Assembly: GCA_031254155.1 (NCBI GenBank)
Contig: JAIRVA010000186.1
Span: forward strand, 1 to 9,650
Reading direction: 5' to 3'
DNA from: Propionibacteriaceae bacterium
Lineage (GTDB): Bacteria > Actinomycetota > Actinomycetes > Propionibacteriales > Propionibacteriaceae
Length of the DNA stretch: 9,650 nt
Shown here: one piece after another, positions 6,466 to 9,650 of the stretch
How positions within the stretch are numbered: position 1 is the first letter of the stretch
Layout of the letters: every line of letters begins with the position of its first letter
Made by a program: the position numbers and the translations under genes
Notes under the pieces: model-generated
Told to the model about the DNA's origin: nothing
The model's database searches: none
What the model saw: only the letters and a program-made list of their open reading frames with translations

Positions 6466-6849
6466 TCAGGGTGCAACAGCGCCCATCTGACTGATCAACT
6501 TCCGATCAAACGTCACAACAGGGACATCACCACGGTGTGCGGCGTCAACCACCAGAAAGATGTCCGTCACCGACAACTTCGGGTAACGAACATAGTCATC
6601 CATGACGCCCGCCCACAGCGTGCGGTCGAGCTGAAAAACCGCCTGACCGAGCACGAGACGGATAGCCCGGGCAACTTCCTCTCGACTGAAGCCATAGTGG
6701 GTTTGAAGGACATACACCGATTCAAGCACCGCCACATCAGGTACTCGCAAGGGTCGTCCCGCGCCCACCAGAGCATCCATGCGCACGGTTGCCGACGGGT
6801 CGTCCCGCACCAGCCATCGCAGCACACAGTTTGTGTCAAGCGTCTGCAT
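6466..6849 (-). CDS. vapC: VapC-like PIN-domain ribonuclease toxin
   Basis: This 127-residue single PIN domain carries the acidic residues that bind Mg2+/Mn2+: D5 in TLDTNCVLRW, E43 in AVLESVYVL, D96 in LSVTDIFLV and D115 in VVTFDRKL. The order and spacing fit VapC toxins, which cleave specific RNAs such as tRNA or rRNA. The target here cannot be read from sequence. The ATG at 6849 gives the standard MxxLDTN start. An upstream in-frame ATG at 7047 would add 66 residues out of frame with and across vapB, and is rejected. The gene overlaps vapB by 14 bp, which supports coupled translation with the antitoxin first. One hand-counted 60-base sample (6541-6600) is about 52% GC, lower than vapB and the flanks, consistent with mobile-gene ancestry. 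Confidence 0.92.
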   Translation of the reverse strand: MQTLDTNCVLRWLVRDDPSATVRMDALVGAGRPLRVPDVAVLESVYVLQTHYGFSREEVARAIRLVLGQAVFQLDRTLWAGVMDDYVRYPKLSVTDIFLVVDAAHRGDVPVVTFDRKLISQMGAVAP

Positions 6850-7099
6850 AACGCTCCACCGCCGCCTCTTGCCAGGCCTTGTGGACATCGGGCTTCGTTC
6901 CCCAGGTACCGTTACGTCGCGCCGCCCGCTCCAGCATCGACCGTACAGTCTCGACATCACCAGCCGGTTCCATGACCGCCCGGCCCTCCCCGACGGTAAA
7001 GCCCACTGTCTGCCCAGGGACGATGCCGAGCGCGCGGCGAAGCTCAACCGGCAGGGTGACCTGTCCTTTCGATGTCACCGTCGCGTACGTCATGCCCAT
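6836..7099 (-). CDS. vapB: VapB-like antitoxin, AbrB/SpoVT fold
   Basis: This 87-residue protein has a clear AbrB-type DNA-binding N-terminus: TYATVTSKGQVTLPVELRRALGI (4-26), then PGQTVGFTV and a closing strand (28-45). The C-terminal tail (about 48-87, DVETVRSMLERAARR...HKAWQEAAVERYADA) is helical and is probably the part that wraps the toxin. AbrB-fold VapB and MazE proteins neutralise their toxin and repress their own promoter. The ATG at 7099 is favoured because a -10 hexamer lies 6 bases upstream, giving a leaderless mRNA. The ATG at 7093 is an alternative. It overlaps vapC, its obvious partner, by 14 bp. A PemK/MazF-like gene ends 54 bp upstream on the same strand, so pairing with that protein is also possible in principle. 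Confidence 0.92.
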   Translation of the reverse strand: MGMTYATVTSKGQVTLPVELRRALGIVPGQTVGFTVGEGRAVMEPAGDVETVRSMLERAARRNGTWGTKPDVHKAWQEAAVERYADA

Positions 7100-7111
7100 G
7101 TAAGGAGTTTA
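7100..7111 (-). promoter_or_regulatory. Leaderless promoter -10 for vapBC
   Basis: TAAACT on the minus strand (7111-7106) matches the actinobacterial TANNNT -10 and ends 6 bases before the vapB ATG. Transcription would start at or next to the A of the start codon. No purine-rich ribosome site precedes the ATG, consistent with a leaderless transcript. No good -35 was seen. Confidence 0.5.
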
Positions 7112-7153
7112 CCGGATGTAACCACCGATGCGCCTCACGCCGCCCCCCGGCCG

Positions 7154-7660
7154 CTACCTTTCGCGGTGGGCACGCACCCCGGCCGCGACGGCGTCGAAGC
7201 GGGGCTTGTCCAGCACCTCGGCCCGGCTGTCGATGCGGTCGGCCCGAGTGGTCAGCAGGCGGTCGACGCGGGCGTACGACACCCTGCCGTGCTTGTCCCA
7301 GCTGCCCCGGCCCACCTTGACCCAGTAGCGGCCCTCCCGCGCCTCCTGGGCCTCGTCGAGGTCGTGGTCGACCGAGGAGAAATACACTGACCAGAAGTCT
7401 TTCCCGTGGGGCCCGAGCAGCAGCACCGGCCTGACCTTGCCCTGGGCCGGGTCGTCCTCGTAGGGCACGTACGCCCAGACGACCTCGCCGGGATCGGGGG
7501 TGGGGCCGGGGTGGGGGCTGTACGAGATCGTCGGTCCGGCGACCCGGCTCACGGACCCGGCCGGCCGGCCAACGGATGGCGCCGGTCGCGGCTCGCCGGG
7601 TCGCCGGGCACCGGCGAACCCGCGCAGGACACCCGCCAGAAAGTCGCCAAGCCGGCTCAT
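7154..7660 (-). CDS. PemK/MazF-like protein, no dedicated antitoxin
   Basis: This 168-residue protein has a Pro/Arg/Gly-rich, probably disordered N-terminus (about 1-55) followed by a MazF/PemK-type barrel. PDPGEVVWAYVPYEDD (55-70) matches the first strands, and GKVRPVLLLG (74-83) is the conserved 'RPVxxL' core with R77-P78. WSVYFSSVDHD and SWDKHGRVSYARVDRLL (120-136) match later strands, where MazF proteins place their second catalytic element. MazF/PemK enzymes are sequence-specific mRNA interferases, normally encoded after a small antitoxin. Here the upstream gene is instead a membrane protein, joined by an ATGA overlap. Whether this is an active toxin, a housekeeping RNase or an RNA-binding regulator is open. 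The nearest antitoxin is the AbrB protein 54 bp downstream. Confidence 0.82.
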   Translation of the reverse strand: MSRLGDFLAGVLRGFAGARRPGEPRPAPSVGRPAGSVSRVAGPTISYSPHPGPTPDPGEVVWAYVPYEDDPAQGKVRPVLLLGPHGKDFWSVYFSSVDHDLDEAQEAREGRYWVKVGRGSWDKHGRVSYARVDRLLTTRADRIDSRAEVLDKPRFDAVAAGVRAHRER

Positions 7661-8364
7661 GACGGCACCCCGCCGCCGCGGGCCGGGCTCCCCCAGCGAG
7701 ACTGCGGGCCGTACGTGATCCCGGAGGTCGGTACGAGGATGTCAGGACTCGTCTTGGCCGCCGCCATCGCCGCCAGGAAGCGTTTCGCCGGCGGCAGCCA
7801 GAGCAGAATTACCCCAATGACAAGGGGAATCATGGCGGCGGCGGCGTACCACGACACCAGGAACGACAACCCCGTGACGGCGAGGCAGACCACGCCGCCG
7901 ACCCGGATCCACCGGGCGCCCGCCCAGGCGTTGTACGCCACCGTACCTGCCGCCGCGACCATCAACAAGAAGATGAGGGAGATCGTGATCACCATGACGA
8001 TGGCCAGGGCCGAAACCGGGTCGGGCGTCGTCCACGTCAGCAGACGGGCCGACGACCAGAAGGTCGGGATGTGGGCCGCCTGCCACCACCACCCGGCGTA
8101 CCCCCCGATGGCCGTCGCGACGCTCGCCCAGCAGAACCCGATCGCGGCGAGGAGGGTCGCGGGACGGCGGGGCTCGCCCGTCCGCTCGCTCGCCGGATAG
8201 CGCGCCGGCGCGATCACTTCGAGCGGCGCCAAGGTCGCGATCTCGGGCGGCGGCCGCAGCGTACTCAGGGTCGCGGCGGGGGGCTGAAGCGGTACGACCG
8301 GGTCTGCCGGTGCCGGAACGGGGGCCAGAGGTTCCTGGAGCGCGGCCAGGGGGGTTTCGGTCAT
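7657..8364 (-). CDS. Four-helix membrane protein of unknown function
   Basis: This 235-residue protein belongs to no family I recognise. Residues 1-68 are Pro/Ala-rich and probably disordered. Four hydrophobic segments follow at about 70-90, 118-146, 154-174 and 176-190, with a tryptophan cluster GWWWQAAH (91-98) after the first. The helices are joined by short Arg-containing turns, and a hydrophilic C-terminal tail of about 40 residues ends the protein. The ATG at 8364 is chosen because it overlaps the CoA-transferase stop (TGATG) and has GAAGG just upstream. An in-frame ATG at 8511 would lie inside the CoA-transferase gene. The stop overlaps the PemK/MazF start as ATGA. The tight coupling on both sides suggests a single transcript and perhaps membrane location for one of its neighbours. 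Confidence 0.78.
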   Translation of the reverse strand: MTETPLAALQEPLAPVPAPADPVVPLQPPAATLSTLRPPPEIATLAPLEVIAPARYPASERTGEPRRPATLLAAIGFCWASVATAIGGYAGWWWQAAHIPTFWSSARLLTWTTPDPVSALAIVMVITISLIFLLMVAAAGTVAYNAWAGARWIRVGGVVCLAVTGLSFLVSWYAAAAMIPLVIGVILLWLPPAKRFLAAMAAAKTSPDILVPTSGITYGPQSRWGSPARGGGVPS

Positions 8365-9650
8365 CAGGCCTTCATCGTACCCGTCTCCAGGAAGCGCTGG
8401 TGCCAGGACAACGCCTCGGTCAGCAGGTGCGGGGTCTGCAGGGCGCAACCCGACTTCTCGGCCCGCTCCAGGTAATCCAGGAGAGGCTCCCGGAAGTCCG
8501 GGTGGGCGCACTTCTCGATGATGAGACGGGCCCGCTTGCGGGGCGCGAGGTGGCGGATGTCCGCCAGACCCTGCTCGGTGATGACGACCATGACATCGTG
8601 CTCGGTGTGGTCGTGATGGCTCACCATGGGTACGATGCAGGAGATGTCGCCGCCCTTCGCCACCGACGGGGTGACGAAACAGGAGATGTACGCGTTGCGC
8701 GTGAAATCACCCGAACCGCCGATGCCGTTCTGCATCTTCGTACCCATGATGTGCGTCGAGTTGACGTTGCCGTAGATGTCGGCCTCGATGAGGCCGTTGC
8801 AGGAGATGACGCCCAATCGGCGGATCGGCTCGGGGTTGTTCGAAATCTCCTGCGGGCGCAGCACGATGTGCTTGCGGTAGTGTCCCGCGTTGTCATTCAT
8901 CTTTTCCGCGTACTCCGGCGACAGCGAGAAGGCCGTCGCCGACGCGACCGTCAGCTTGCCGGAGTCGATCAGGTCGACCATGCCGTCCTGGATGACTTCG
9001 GTGTACGACGTGAGGCCCGTCAGGTTCGAGTCGAGCAGACCGGCGAGGACGGCGTTGGCGATGTTGCCGACCCCCGACTGCAGCGGGAGGAGGCTCGTAG
9101 GCAGGCGTCCCGCCTTGACCTCGGCCTCCAGGAAGTCCAGGAAGTGGGCCGCGATGGCCAGGGAGTCCTCGTCGAGCGGCTTGAAGGGGGTGTTACGGTC
9201 GGGGTCGGCCGTTTCCACGACCGCCACCACCTTGTCCGGGTCCACCCGCAGCGTCGGCTGCCCGATCCGGTCGCCGGCGGCCAGAATGGGAATGGGTACG
9301 TTGTGGGGCGGGGCCTGGACGCCGTAATAACAGTCGTGCATCCCGGCTAGGTCCTCGGACTGCCACGAGTTGACCTCCAGAATCACCCGCTGGGCGCAGT
9401 CGAGGTAAACGTTGTTGTGACCCACCGAACTGGAAGGTACGAGGTCGCCGTCTTCGGTAATAGCGGTCACCTCGATGATGGCCACGTCCAGGTCGCCGTG
9501 GAAGCCCTGACGGACCTGCGGCCCCGAGTGGCTGAGGTGGATGTCGCAGTAGTCCGAGACTCCCTTGTTGATCGCCGTCCGCATGGCCGGGTCGGACTGA
9601 TAGGGAGTCCGGAAGCTCACCCCACCCGTTTCGGCGAGGACGCCGTCCAG
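8364..9650 (-). CDS. Acetyl-CoA hydrolase / succinyl-CoA:acetate CoA-transferase family (N-terminus outside window)
   Basis: The frame is open to the right edge, so the N-terminus is missing; 428 residues are visible. Conserved segments include FHGDLDVAIIEVTAI, LPLQSGVGNIANAVLAGL, SYTEVIQDGMVDL, MGTKMQNGIGGSGDFTRNAYISCF and VMVVITEQGLADIRHLAPRKRA. The glutamate of SYTEVIQDG (codon 8999-8997) matches the residue that forms the acyl-CoA thioester intermediate in the family (Glu294 of Acetobacter AarC). GGSGDFTRNAY is the conserved CoA-site glycine-rich stretch. Members either move CoA between succinate, acetate or propionate or hydrolyse acetyl-CoA. The AarC-like motifs favour a transferase. 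In propionate-forming actinobacteria such an enzyme links succinyl-CoA turnover to acetate release. A GTG at 9620 is in frame, but homologous sequence continues upstream, so it is not the start. Its stop overlaps the next gene by one base. Confidence 0.92.
   Translation of the reverse strand: MDGVLAETGGVSFRTPYQSDPAMRTAINKGVSDYCDIHLSHSGPQVRQGFHGDLDVAIIEVTAITEDGDLVPSSSVGHNNVYLDCAQRVILEVNSWQSEDLAGMHDCYYGVQAPPHNVPIPILAAGDRIGQPTLRVDPDKVVAVVETADPDRNTPFKPLDEDSLAIAAHFLDFLEAEVKAGRLPTSLLPLQSGVGNIANAVLAGLLDSNLTGLTSYTEVIQDGMVDLIDSGKLTVASATAFSLSPEYAEKMNDNAGHYRKHIVLRPQEISNNPEPIRRLGVISCNGLIEADIYGNVNSTHIMGTKMQNGIGGSGDFTRNAYISCFVTPSVAKGGDISCIVPMVSHHDHTEHDVMVVITEQGLADIRHLAPRKRARLIIEKCAHPDFREPLLDYLERAEKSGCALQTPHLLTEALSWHQRFLETGTMKA

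Noticed and set aside
6850..7047. A longer VapC start at 7047.
   Set aside because: The added 66 residues read through vapB in another frame and look like shadow sequence. PIN toxins begin just before the first catalytic Asp.
8310..9350. A 346-residue plus-strand frame opposite the CoA-transferase.
   Set aside because: It is an antisense shadow of a strongly conserved enzyme gene, and no motif or ribosome site supports it.
1..9650. CRISPR arrays, tRNA genes, insertion sequences or attachment-site repeats around the AbiE and VapBC modules.
   Set aside because: No regularly spaced repeats, cloverleaf, transposase or integrase motifs, or convincing direct repeats bounding the modules were seen by eye.

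Overview
The window comes from a high-GC actinobacterial chromosome. Most genes use G/C-ending codons and have strong GC skew at third positions. Several families are typical of Actinobacteria: a DrrAB/TylC-like two-gene ABC exporter, a CE1758-like flavin monooxygenase, an AbrB/PIN toxin pair and a stand-alone PemK/MazF-like protein. The acetyl-CoA hydrolase/succinyl-CoA:acetate CoA-transferase family gene fits a propionate/acetate-forming lineage such as Propionibacteriaceae, but this placement is inference. No rRNA, tRNA, CRISPR array, insertion sequence or replication origin was seen.

Layout, left to right. (1) 1-1779, plus strand: the tail of an ABC ATPase, joined by an ATGA overlap to a 552-residue duplicated ABC-2-type permease. 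(2) 1780-1941: two terminator-like hairpins facing each other. (3) 1942-3656, minus strand: an AbiEi/AbiEii (MenAT-like) toxin-antitoxin operon, antitoxin first, with a GTG start and an ATGA overlap. Its sampled GC is lower than that of the flanks, so it looks acquired. (4) 3823-5242, plus strand: lemA and a HAD phosphatase 3 bp behind it. (5) 5228-6322, minus strand: a luciferase-like FMN monooxygenase, tail-to-tail with the phosphatase and overlapping it by 15 bp. (6) 6323-6465: a regulatory-looking spacer with inverted repeats and a hairpin behind vapC. (7) 6466-7099, minus strand: VapB (AbrB fold) and VapC (PIN), overlapping by 14 bp, apparently transcribed from a leaderless promoter. (8) 7154-9650, minus strand: a CoA-transferase (cut by the window edge), a four-helix membrane protein of unknown function and a PemK/MazF-like protein. 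These three are joined by a 1-bp and a 4-bp overlap and so should be translationally coupled.

How the genes work together. Three biochemically different toxin families lie within about 5.7 kb: a nucleotidyltransferase, a PIN RNase and a MazF-fold RNase. The most interesting point is the minus-strand order CoA-transferase, membrane protein, PemK/MazF, AbrB antitoxin, PIN toxin. The MazF-like protein has no antitoxin of its own upstream and is coupled to a metabolic enzyme and a membrane protein. The only antitoxin nearby has the AbrB fold, which is also the fold of MazE. It sits between the two toxins, so a shared antitoxin or a non-toxin role for the MazF-like protein is worth testing.
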